A DNA stretch of 64,000 bases from Nymphaea colorata (taxonomy: Eukaryota; Streptophyta; Magnoliopsida; Nymphaeales; Nymphaeaceae). This document shows, piece after piece, positions 51,058-61,289 of this stretch (position 1 is the first letter of the stretch; every line of letters starts with the position of its first letter). Below the pieces are notes generated by a model, which was not told where the DNA came from, did not search any database, and saw only the letters and a program-made list of their open reading frames with translations. The position numbers and the translations under genes were made by a program. The stretch spans positions 12,450,571 to 12,514,570 of the forward strand of contig NC_045151.1 in assembly GCF_008831285.2 (NCBI RefSeq). The letters are read 5' to 3'.

Positions 51058-52161
51058 GTACTTTCTCATATTGATGCTTATGTTAGAATTACTATTCTAC
51101 CATAACTGTTGCAAAATATGGATCTTAAAATAAATAATATGAGCCTCTTCTAGTTGCATTGTTCGTTCGTCTGTGTTGGTGAAAAATGGCCAGTTCCTAT
51201 AATATTTTTTTTGCAGAAAAGGTAGTTAGTTTATTTCTATGTTTTAACACATGTTATTTGTTTTTGTATTTATATGTAGCTGTTGGAATATGCATATCAT
51301 TAACCAATGGCACAAATTAGATATTAGGACCACCATTTTTCAGATCTGGGTTGTGGTGTCCAATATGGTAAATCTGACAAACAAACCCTGTTTCTTGTTG
51401 CGATGTTGAAAGCTCATTTGCATTTTTTTAAAAGGGTTTGACAACCAATATTTGGCTCTATTCGGAGGCAATAAGTGTATGGTTGATCATTTTGGCTCCG
51501 CCCATATACCCTTTTAATATATATTTTAGATAGACATATTTTGATTTCAAAAGTAGGATGTATAAGTGTCTAAGATCTCATTTGTGAGATTTTAGATTGC
51601 ATATTTTAGTACTTCTTTTACAAATATTAGATGGTGTACTATGTTTCCAGAGTAGTTTTTGGCAAATCTAACGATATACATCAATTTTACATACCAGAGA
51701 ACATTGGAAAAAAGATAATGTTGTTTGATGTGCAAATCAGATTCTATAAGTTGAAAGTTCGGATCAGTGATTTTTAGATGTCTGTGATATCCAATTGAGT
51801 CATGAAAGGTATGATTCGTTTTCTAGGTTTTGGGCATATGAATCACATCCATAGATTTGTGGTATAAGATAGCCAACCAAGTGACATTTTCCTTAACATC
51901 CTTGGTTGTCGCAACTTGAAATTGGACTTGGGTTCCGTCGAGGCCCTAAAAAGACTAGTTGGGATAGTTGGTTTAAGTTTGTCCATGTTGATTAACTAAA
52001 ATCAAATTAATTACGAGGTAACTAGCTCTACGGTTTGACTTGTCACCTCAGTGGTGGTTATTGAGTGGTTGGCTCTATACTTCATTGGTCATCTCATCAA
52101 GGCGAAGGCTGCACCATTTGTTTGTTATGCTAGTATCGGCAGACTTGGAGCTTCACGTTTT

Positions 52162-52214
<53 letters not shown>

Positions 52215-52260
52215 TGAAGCATGGTGGGCCCATAACCCATAGGTCCCAGGATCGAAACCT
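51058..52260. other. Start of membralin intron 5, no gene recognised
   Basis: AT-rich sequence with no recognisable exon of the membralin-like gene. A long (TA)n tract spans about 52165-52216. Confidence 0.5.
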
Positions 52261-53138
52261 GGCTTTGATACCAAACCTGCTGCTGTTTTGCGATTCCTAT
52301 CTTACTTGTTTGTTTGACACTTTTCTTATGATTCCCTCGCCTATTGGTCTTCTCCATGTTTTAGTCCTACTAAGTACTAACTGTGTTGTGGGTTCTTTCC
52401 CTTAAGCAGCACAACAAGCCTAGAGCGGTACTTACCCTTAGCACTTCGGAACAAAACGTGTGGAGGACAAATGAATAGATTGAAGCAGCGGGAAGAAAAG
52501 AAAAGGTCCTAAGCAAGAAAAACATGAAAAGAAAACAAAAGCTTACCATGTTTGGAGTCTGCTTTTTATTTCAAAAGAGAACTTACACCCTCTCGAGGAG
52601 AGGTTTTCTTCTTAGCCTTTGGCTAAGTCCATTGCTCGGACATGGGGGAATACAGAGATTTTCAAACTATCTCTCTGGTTCTGTTTTGTTGTTTTTCACT
52701 ATGCCCCTTCCTTAGAGGCGTCCGACCTTTTATGGGCGCTGGTAGATCCTTTCCGAAGTGGGATAAGGACATGTGGCCACTATGGGTGGACAGTTGTTGT
52801 CCTGTTTTGGTTACATGATTGCAACATGACAAACCTTCGCTGGTGGTGCATGCCAGCTGTTAGGCAAGATAGCAATACGTGACTTAGTGGCTTTTGGCCC
52901 TATCCTCAGCTTTTTCGCATGGTGCGGTAGTGAGTGAAGGTGTAAGGCCTAAGCCGCTTCGATAGGAATGCTGCATTTTTTGGTCTTACATTGACATATC
53001 GTCTGGTGAGGAATCAGATCCCTCTTGTAGATAGGACGTAGATTGTGCTTTGCATGCGTGTGGGGTCCACGTCCTCTGCTGGCTTTGGGGACTAGGAAGG
53101 TTTTTAATCCATCCTTTGCTCCTTCAGGAGATGTTTTC

Positions 53139-54564
53139 CTACCACAGATGTGACATGTTCCTGCTGGATGCTTTGCTAGCTGGCAATAGACTTTGTCTAT
53201 TTCTGGATCGTTCCCTTAATCCTCCTTGATCAAGTTTGTTGATGAATAAGCTTGGGCATTGAGCCGGGCTGGCCCAGCCTAGCCCGATAATGAGTCGGGC
53301 TCGGGCCAGCCTGACATCCAAAACCCAGGCCTGGGCTCGGCCCGGGCTCGGCCCAACTCGGAAAACCCGAGCCCGAGCCTCGGCCTGATTAAATTTAAAA
53401 ATATAGTTTTAAATAAAAAATTATATAAATATAATTAATCATAATAAAATATTATAAATATATATGAAAATTAATAAAAAATTTTAAAAACTCATTATCG
53501 GGCCCACTTGGGCTTATCGGGCCAACCCGGGCCCGGGTTCCTTTTTTCTGGGCCTTGGCTCGACTCTGGGTACTAGGCGGAGGCCCAGCCTGGTGCCCAA
53601 GCTTATTGATGAATGCTTGGAGTTTTTCCAGAGCTATGGGGTCCTTTTTTTTGCGTGAGCTTATGATAACGCATCTGTTGGTAGAAGCATGGTGCCACCG
53701 AATGCCTTTTTCTGTTTGTGCCCGAGTAGTGCTAACCAGTACCTTCATGCCTAAGGCGCGTTTGTAATGGATGAATTTCTTTAGATCTTCAATAGCTGGA
53801 GGGCTTTGGGAGATATCAAAAGTTAATTGAAAGTCTTTGCTCGCCAGACCTATTTGAATAAGATGAATATTTCCTTTTTCCTTCCATAGATGTGTGTGTC
53901 TGGAAGAATGACAAGGTCCAGGGGCAGCTGAATGGAACCTAAAGAAAATAATGAACTCGGCTGTAAATCCCGAGTTCCCTGTTATGAATTGTTTTACGGC
54001 TTTTCCTATTTCTGGTGGCAACAAAGTAATTTCTTCCAAGGTAGGAGATAGGTATAGGAGGGCAAGTGACCCAAACCGAAACAATTTTTTAACAATTTCA
54101 GGATGGCACCTCTGTAGACAAGTTAGGCGAGGATAAACGCCTGTATGCTCAGTTAGGTATTTTTCATTTGGCCTGTCTATTGGCAGGGTAAATAATTCCC
54201 TAAGGGTAGTGAAATATTCATGGCTTGCTTCTGGTATAGTATTTATGTCAGAAGATTTTTGTTTGGTGACTGGTTTTGTTAGGAACTGTGCTGCAGTAAT
54301 ATGACTTTGTGAGGTCCCGGCCTCTTGTATTTGTTTTTTCCCATCTTCTTTCGAAGTTTGGGTTTTTTGGGTTGTTAGTACTCCAGTTTTTTCCAGAGTC
54401 ACCCATTTGCTTTCTATTGATTGAAGTTATTCCATGGCCTCGTCCAGCTTGTTTGTAAGCTCGATGTGCCTATCAAGGAATTCAACAAGAAGCCTCTGCT
54501 GTTCCCTTCCATATGCCACGACCATGTCAATGGCTTTTGATGAGTCTTCTGCTAGTTTAGCCAT
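53139..54564 (-). pseudogene. Second ORF of the endogenous pararetrovirus, function unknown, split by a hAT MITE
   Basis: The start codon read from 54564 overlaps the end of the RT/RNase H ORF, whose stop lies at 54557-54559: ATGGCTAA serves both, an 8-base overlap that suggests translation by termination-reinitiation. The frame has a TAA at 54427-54429 (codon 46), then stays open to the MITE insertion at 53605 and resumes in the same frame on the far side, ending at 53139. Intact it would be about 352 codons. The N-terminal part is rich in charged residues and could form a helix. I recognise no domain. The position after RNase H is like that of the second ORF in some caulimovirids. Confidence 0.7.
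53247..53605. mobile_element. hAT-type MITE (359 bp) with perfect 8-bp target duplication
   Basis: Inverted ends TAAGCTTGGGCA (53247-53258) and TGCCCAAGCTTA (53594-53605) are flanked by TTGATGAA on both sides (53239-53246 and 53606-53613). The subterminal parts are rich in GGGCTCGGGCC and the core is very AT-rich. An exact 8-bp duplication with TIRs of this kind is the hAT signature. It sits inside the second ORF of the pararetrovirus, so it is younger than the viral integration. Confidence 0.93.
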
Positions 54565-55770
54565 CTTGGATTGTCAGGAGCTTGGAAAGAATATCAGCAA
54601 TAGTGTTATCTTTGCCTTTAGTATGTTCAAAAGTTACCTGGGTTGAATATGCCAAGACACTGTCCTGAAAATTCAACCATCCTTTGGCCGATGACCTTTT
54701 TCATGTTTCATGAAGCTGTGCATGGAACTTAACAATAGCTTCACAATCAGTTCTGATTGTGAATTGTTTTCGTAAAATAAATAATTCAAAAGCTTTTAAT
54801 GCATCAGAAATGGCAAGTAATTCTATATCAAGTGATGATATTTGTCCTTTTTCCAAGAACTTTCCTGAAGCATATCTACAGATTTCTTCTATAGTTTTAG
54901 GATCATATTTAGTTGGTTTGGATAACAGCATGGCTCTTCAGCCTAAGGCAGATCCATCGGTTTGGATTCCTAAATAGTTTGAGCTTAAGGTTTAACGTAA
55001 AGGTTTTAATTGTGCTACCAAGGTTTTTATCTTTTTGACTTGTTCAAGATCCTTGTGATTGAAGAAAAAAACTCCTTTTGGCCTTAACTTGGCATATAAT
55101 CTTGATATTAGGCTATGGAGTTGTGTAATATAGGGTCTAGAGTAATTTAATATGCTTAGAAATTGTTGTAGCATTTTTTTTGTCTTCAATTTTGTTAGGA
55201 AAATCTTTAATGATTTTTTCCACAATGTGGGGTTGGAGGCTAATGTAGCCATTGCCTATTTCTGTTCCAAGGAATTTTGTATGGGTTTTTAAAAGCTCCA
55301 TTTTTACTTTTGGAAATGATAATTCCTTGTTCTTTGAAGGTCTGGAATATTTGTTGCAGATGTTGGACATGTTCTTGTTTGGTTTTTGAGAAACAAGAAT
55401 ATCGTCAATATAAACAATTGAGAAATCTCTGCAGCTTTGTAGAGCAGTATCCATTTTTCTTTGGATTCTTGGAATACACTTGGAGCGTTTTTTAGTCCAA
55501 AGGGCATGACGACCTATTCCAAATGTCCCTGTGGACAGGTGAAGGCCGTCCATTCAATGGATTCTTCTACCATTTTTACCTACGAAAATCCGCTTTTGCA
55601 ATCGAATTTTGAGAAGTATTTTTTAACTTCGATTTTTTGGATCAAGACATCTTTATCAGGGATATTGTATCCATCATCCCTGGTGTTGTCATTTGATCTT
55701 CTATAATTTGTGACCATTCTTGTTTTTCCCCTAACTTGTTCAGAGTGTTTGTTGACTATAAAAGCAAATC
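54557..55770 (-). pseudogene. Reverse transcriptase and RNase H of the endogenous pararetrovirus
   Basis: The RT begins near 55770 with an AFIVNKHSE-type block, continues through FSKFDCKSGF (first catalytic Asp present) and YIDD at 55401-55412, and passes into RNase H (SSLDIELLAISDALKAFELF near 54800-54830, RTDCEAIVKF, and HTKGKDNTIADILSKLL at the end). There is an in-frame TAG right after the FDCKSGF block, where a tryptophan-glutamine pair is normal, and several frame changes follow. The stop at 54557-54559 overlaps the start of the next ORF. Confidence 0.82.
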
Positions 55771-56479
55771 TGTGAGGACTGCTGCTTTTTCGTATTACCT
55801 TTGTAAAAGTTCATTGATATGTCTCTTTTTCTTCTTCCAGGGAGTGTTTAATATTAGCTGTTTTTAATCTGAAGGTTTGTGTTTATTATGTCCAATTTGC
55901 AGACTACTTTGTTTTTATCCCAATGTTTTTGGGGATCTTCACCAATTATTTATAACGTGGAGAGTGTTGATATCATATCATCAAGATTTGAATAACGGGA
56001 ATTGATTCCTATTTGTTCCAAGAGGTTGATAATCCTTTTATTATCTAGAAGCTATTGTGGTTTTTGATAGCTGTTTTCTGTGTCAATTTCTGTTAAGCCT
56101 TCATATGTAGGCAACAAATATTTGGTTTCATAGTCGATAAAGGTTGTTATATATTGCTCTTCTAGGAAAGTTTGGCTTTGGATTTTGTTTGCATTGTCCA
56201 GGAACAGGACATGCAATTATTTGTAATCACTATGGTCCTTGTGACTCTTTTTCTTTTTAGCCTTTTGTGAAAGGGGTCCACCACGCTTGTCGGGCAGGCT
56301 GAGAGTAGCTGGCGGATGGGGATAAGGATTAGAATAAAAGGAACCGAATAAGACATGGGGTCCTGTAAAAGTTGGAGACCAAGTTTTGAAATTACAACAC
56401 CTTCATGGCATCCTATAAGAAAGGATAGGCCAATAATACAATAGATATTTTTTATGTCAAAGGGTTTGACATATAATGT

Positions 56480-56790
56480 TGGGCCTTGGGAAACTTTGGT
56501 TAGAGTTTCTCGAATAGTTCAGAATTGTATAGTAACTAATTCTTTAGGGGCATATCCGTTATATTGATGTTTCGCGCTTGACATGGTTTCTGCCATGATT
56601 GGCTCACTCATTTGTTTAATATATTTTGGATTTATTAATGATTTTTCAATGACGGTATTTGTACACCTTGTGTCAATTAAAGCTTGCACATCTATTACGG
56701 ATTCTCCTATAGTAAGTTTGCATTTAACTAGAAGTTGGTGGGATTCTTGTCCTGAATTAGTATTTTGGAATTCTATTATACTTGTTGTCT
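56480..56790 (-). pseudogene. Aspartic protease region of the endogenous pararetrovirus
   Basis: The minus strand encodes a VQALIDTRCTNTVI-type segment. The flap of a retroviral-type aspartic protease would be ALIDTG, and here the glycine of the catalytic DTG triad is arginine (codons at 56666-56674). This alone would be expected to abolish activity. Confidence 0.6.
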
Positions 56791-56949
56791 GATTGATTCC
56801 TTAATGCAGAAGTAGAAGGGGATTGTATTTTGACATCTTTTTGTTACTTTTGTTTGTAATTCTTCAACGTGGGTTTCAATTTTTGTTTTAAATTCTTCAA
56901 TTTCATCACAATACTTTTCTAACCGTCAGAATCTATTTTTCTAAACTAG

Positions 56950-57112
56950 ATTCTTCTAATTTTCATGGTTTCTATTTTCTTTTTCTGGATTTTCTAAATC
57001 CAGATGTGGTTCAAGAACCTTTAAACAAAGTCTGCAGATCTCTGCAAAACAAAAACGACATCGCCACCTATTGTCCATACTGGGACATCTTGAGCAAGAA
57101 AAGTGTGTGCTT
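56950..57112 (-). pseudogene. Cys-rich zinc-binding block of the endogenous pararetrovirus, truncated
   Basis: The frame reads a C-X2-C-X8-C-X2-C-X4-C-X2-C pattern beginning CSRC and ending CRLC. Badnaviruses and tungroviruses have a similar second Cys-rich motif with an X11 spacer between coat protein and protease. The frame closes at a TAG near 56957. Upstream sequence is cut off by the LTR of copia element A. Confidence 0.62.
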
Positions 57113-57345
57113 TGTTGTTTAGAGAGGTAGAGAAGAGGGAGAAGAAGAAAACATGAGCAGGAAAGAGAGCAAGGAGCTTATTCCCTGTTACGGCTGCTCC
57201 CTTTCCTTTAAAATTGGGGTTATGTTTAACCCTTTACATAAAGAGTCCAACAAAACTTTAAAATTCAGAAAGTTACTTAATTATAAAATTCTAAAATACA
57301 GAAAACCTCAAATGCCAAAGTCCAAACCAATAAGTTTTCTCAACA
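57113..57345 (-). repeat. 3' LTR of copia element A (233 bp)
   Basis: On the minus strand it starts TGTTGAGAAAAC at 57345 and ends CTAAACAACA at 57113, with matching TGTTG/CAACA tips. It is preceded by a polypurine tract (TTGAGGGGGAG). The sequence to its left is pararetrovirus, so A inserted into the viral copy. Confidence 0.82.
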
Positions 57346-57352
57346 CTCCCCC

Positions 57353-60300
57353 TCAAGCCGGAGCATAGATGTCTATCATGCTCAGCTTGTTACAACATTT
57401 CATGAAATCAGATTTAGGAAGAGCTTTGGTAAATATATCTGCAGTTTGATCTTCTGAAGCAATATATTCAGTAGAAATAATTTCTGATTGAACTAAGTCT
57501 CTAATGTAATGATAATCAACTTCGATATGCTTGGTTTGTTCGTGGAAAACCAGATTAATTGCTATATAAGTAGTCGCTTTGTTATCACATTGCATTTTTA
57601 TAGGCAATTCTCTGAATTCCAAGACCTTCTAGCATGGCTCTCACCCAGGTGATTTCAGTGGCAGTTTGGGCCATGACTCGGCATTCTCACTCTGCACTTG
57701 ACCGAGCAACAACAACTTGCTTTTTACTTCTCCAAGAGACTAAGTTACCACCAACAAAGATATAGAATCCCGTAGTGGACTTTCTGTTATCTATAGAGCC
57801 TGCATAATCTGCATCAGAATAAGCTTCTATCTGAAGTGAAGAACTTCTGAATAATAGACCCTTTTCAGGGAAACCTTTTAGAAATTTCAATAATAGCATA
57901 GTTGAATCCCTATGGGCATTTCTTGGCTTATCCATAAACTGGCTTAGTTTTCCCACAGCAAAGGATATATTATGTCTAATATGGTTATATATAGTAGCTT
58001 TCCAATCAGAGACCAATATGATTTGCTATGAACAAGTTTAGATTTATCATCATATAAGTGAATACGAGAAATCATAGGAATAAATGTCGGTTTAGTTCCA
58101 GTCATACCTATCTCTTGTAGCACATCAAGAACATATTTTCTTTGGGAAATGACTAGACCTTCTGTACTTCTTGTTACTTCTATCCCCAAAAAGTAACGTA
58201 GAGAGCCAAGATCTTTAGTAACAAAGTGTTGTTGGAGATACTTCTTCATGTCTTGTATTTCTTGTTCACTGTCACCAATTAAAATAATGTCATCCACATA
58301 TATCACCATAACAACCATACCTCTTGAGGTCCTTTTTATGAACAATGCATGATCTAAAGGAGATCTATGAAACTCAAACTTGGACACAACTTCTGAAACC
58401 ATGCTCTGGGACTCTGTTTCAAATCATATATAGCCTTCCTTAACAAACATACCTTGGTACACTCTCCCTGTTTCTCAAAGCCCGGAGGTTGTTGCATATA
58501 AACTACTTCAGATAGATCCCCATATAGAAAAACATTTTTAACATCGAGTTGGTACATATTCCATCTATAATGAACTGCAACAGATATAATAAGTCGTATA
58601 GTACCCAGACATGCCACAGGAGAGAAAGTTTCAAAGAAGTCAATACCATATGTCTATGTGTACCTTTTTGCTACCAATCGTGCCTTGTATCGCTCAACGG
58701 TATCATCTGAGTTAGACTTGATAGTAAATACCCATTTCGAGCCAACAATATCTATCCCAGAAGGAGGTTCAACAAGATCCCAAGTGTGGCAAGATATGAG
58801 AGAATCCATCTCCTTCTTCATTGCTTGGTACCGTTTAGAGTCCAAAATAACTTGTTCATGTGAAATAGGAACAGAAGTAGCTGACAAGGCATCAATAAAT
58901 TTGCACATATGATCTCTCAAATGAGTTGTACTAACAAATTTAAAAAGATGATGAATTGTGCATTGTTTGATTCCTTTACGCAGTGCAATTGGTAGTTCAT
59001 TAGGATGAGATGCATCAAGGGAACACTCAGGCACGTTATGTAATTCAGAACTACTTACCTCTCGGGAGCAAGATGGTGCAGGGTCATTAGACGATGGATT
59101 CCTTCTTGAATATGTGAGAAGAAGATCTTTAAACTGTGGAATGGAGGGATTGGGACATGTGGGTGATGATAAAAAAAGGAAAGGACTCAAGTGGAATTGG
59201 AGGAATTGGAAGTGGAACAAAAGGGGGCATCTCAGACTGTGGATATGAGGGGCTTGCAGGAAAGAATGGAGAAGACTCGAGTAAGGTTACATCAGCATTG
59301 ACAAACTCTCGATTAGATATAGGATCAAGACGTCGATACCCTTTTTTATTTCTAGAGTATCCCACAAATACACATTTACTTGCTTGCGCATCTAGTTTAT
59401 CTCGATTAGGTCCAAGTTTATGTACAAAACATGTGCATTCAAATATACATGGAGGCAAAGAAAACAAGGCCCTGTTTGGGTAAAGATTTTGATTTGGAAT
59501 CTTGTTGTCTATGGAAGAGGATGACATTGGGTAGAGGTTTTGAATTGGAATCTTGTTGTCTATGGAAGAGGATGACATTCATTTATTAGGTAACATGCGG
59601 TCAGGATTGCATCTCCCCAAAATTTGAAAGGCATATGAGAATGAATCATGATCGTGCGGGCTACATCCAACAAATGGCGATGTTTTCTTTCAACTACACC
59701 ATTTTGTTGTGATGTGTGAGGAAGGTAAAATGTGGCACAGTACCATGGGATTTATAGAATTCAAGTAGAGAAATAGATTTGAACTCGAGAGCATTGTCAG
59801 TGCAAACAACCTTGATACAAAAACTAAATTGAGTTTTTATTTTCAATATAAAAGATTTCAAGATACAAGGAGCTTCTGTTCTGTCTTTCATAAAAAAAAC
59901 CCAAGTGACACAAGAGGAATAATCAACAATGGACAGATAATATCAAAACAACAACCACTTGGAATCCGACTAGGCCCTCAAACATCAACATGAACTAAAT
60001 CAAATAGATTTTGGCTAGACTGACTTTGACTCAATGGAAATGAAGTACGACTATGCTTGCCCAGTTGACAAGCTTCACACTCGATAGAAGTTGTAGAAAA
60101 AATCTGAAGACATTACAGCCAAAGTTTAGGGAAGGATGGATGACTCAGTTTGAGATGCCATTGGAACGCAGTTGAAGATGAATCAACTAAGAATGACGCC
60201 TCCTTAACAGATGTATCCAAGAAGTAGATTCCATCTCTCTCATGGCCTCCACCAATCTTCCTCCCAGTCGATAGGTCCTAAAATACACAAGTACCTGGGT

Positions 60301-60921
60301 CAAAAATAACTCGGCAATTCATTTCTTTAGTTAGTTTCCTTATAGATAACAAATTCTTTGGGAATTCAGGAATATATAGCGCATCATGAACATGCAAAGA
60401 TGGAGAGAGATGAACATCTCTATGCCCTTCTATCGGAGATAGCCTTCCATCTGCCAATCGAACATGCTATGAGGGATTGAATTTCTGCAGGTTTGAAATA
60501 CTAGTATCTCCACAAAAGTGTTTAGATGTTGCAGAATCAATTATCCAACAACCATTAGAAGAAGTTCTACCTGTAGAATATGCTGAATTTGTGATAGATG
60601 TGGATGCCGATGTGGTAGAAGGTGTAGTATTTGATCGATGCTCCATAATTAAATCAAGTTCGTTGGACTTAGATTAAGAGGTGTAGCATCTACAGAAGCA
60701 ATTGTGGGTTTCACTTTAGGAACAATATTGATAGACTGTGTGTTCGGAGTAGAAGTGGATGCGGATGTCACAGTTGAGGATGTGGATGAGTTGGGTTTAC
60801 CCACTTTGTTCCAGCACCTATCCTCTAAGTGACCAAGACAACCACAATATGTGCATTGAAGTCTTACACGTCCTCTTGGACCTCGGCCTCTTTCTCTACC
60901 ACGGGAATATAAATGTGACTA
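57353..60921 (-). pseudogene. Broken gag-pol of copia element A
   Basis: Read leftwards: gag with SRGRERGRGPRGR and zinc knuckle CTYCGCLGHLEDRC; protease WIIDSATSKHF (DSA where DSG is usual); integrase core with CTDNALEF near 59790; PNRALFSLPPCIFECTCFVH; RT with LDVKNVFLYGDL near 58530 and YVDD near 58290; and RNase H with AYSDADYAGSIDNRKSTTG and CDNKATTYIA. Stops and frameshifts divide it into at least seven blocks. A 51-bp in-frame duplication ([17 protein letters not shown] twice) sits at about 59478-59579. Confidence 0.88.
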
Positions 60922-61282
60922 TATTAGTCACTAAAGAATAATATTATATAAAAAGGCACGAAGGCCACTCGAAAAGATATTAATCTTATTGAAAGAATGC
61001 TCAATGGCTGTGAAAAACAGCATACATAATACAAGAGATTGCTAAAATATATATATATAAGAGACAAGAAAGAAGAAGAGGCTAAAGGAGAGTGGTTCTA
61101 GCCGTTGGGAGTTCCAACGGCTAGAATGAGGAGGGCAAAAAGAAAAGAAAAGAAAATAAAATAAAATAAAATAAAATGTAAAAGAAAAGAAAAATAAAAT
61201 AAAATGTAAAAGAAAATAAAATGTAAAATACCTAAGCTAAAAACCTAGTTACAATATCAATATGAGATCTTATTTCTTAATA
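60922..61282 (-). repeat. 3' LTR of copia element B (about 361 bp)
   Basis: On the minus strand it begins TATTAAGAAATAAG at 61282, right after a polypurine tract AAGGGGG, and ends CTAATA at 60922, giving TATTA/TAATA inverted tips instead of the usual TG/CA. It contains AAAATAAAAT microsatellite units. The left border is where A's gag frame stops. The partner LTR lies outside the window, so the borders are inferred. Confidence 0.65.
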
Positions 61283-61289
61283 CCCCCTT

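Larger units (their letters stand above)
52261..57112 (-). mobile_element. Endogenous pararetrovirus remnant (Caulimoviridae-like), truncated
   Basis: Read on the minus strand the order is a Cys-rich block, aspartic protease, reverse transcriptase, RNase H, a second ORF of unknown function, a non-coding region of about 870 bp and a candidate tRNA-Met primer site (TGGTATCAAAGCC, 52261-52273). There are no LTRs and no integrase between protease and RT, which separates it from copia and gypsy elements; the RNase H resembles that of caulimovirids. The movement and coat protein part is absent because copia element A interrupts the copy at 57112/57113. It carries stop codons and a changed protease site, so this is a dead fossil copy. 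Genus is uncertain; Florendovirus- or badnavirus-related lineages are both possible. Confidence 0.8.
57113..60921 (-). mobile_element. Ty1/copia element A, interrupted by element B
   Basis: Minus-strand copia element: 3' LTR at 57113-57345, RNase H and RT to about 58650, integrase C-terminal region and core to about 59900, protease near 60500-60300 and a gag zinc knuckle near 60850-60800. Its gag stops abruptly at 60921, where the LTR of element B begins while A's reading frame is still open. The rest of A's gag and its 5' LTR should lie beyond B, outside the window. Confidence 0.88.

Noticed and set aside
52261-52273. Reading the tRNA-Met-like site as the primer site of a separate LTR element
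   Set aside because: The adjoining sequence does not end in CA as an LTR would, and the position after the pararetrovirus ORF2 and a non-coding stretch fits a viral primer site better. It remains uncertain.
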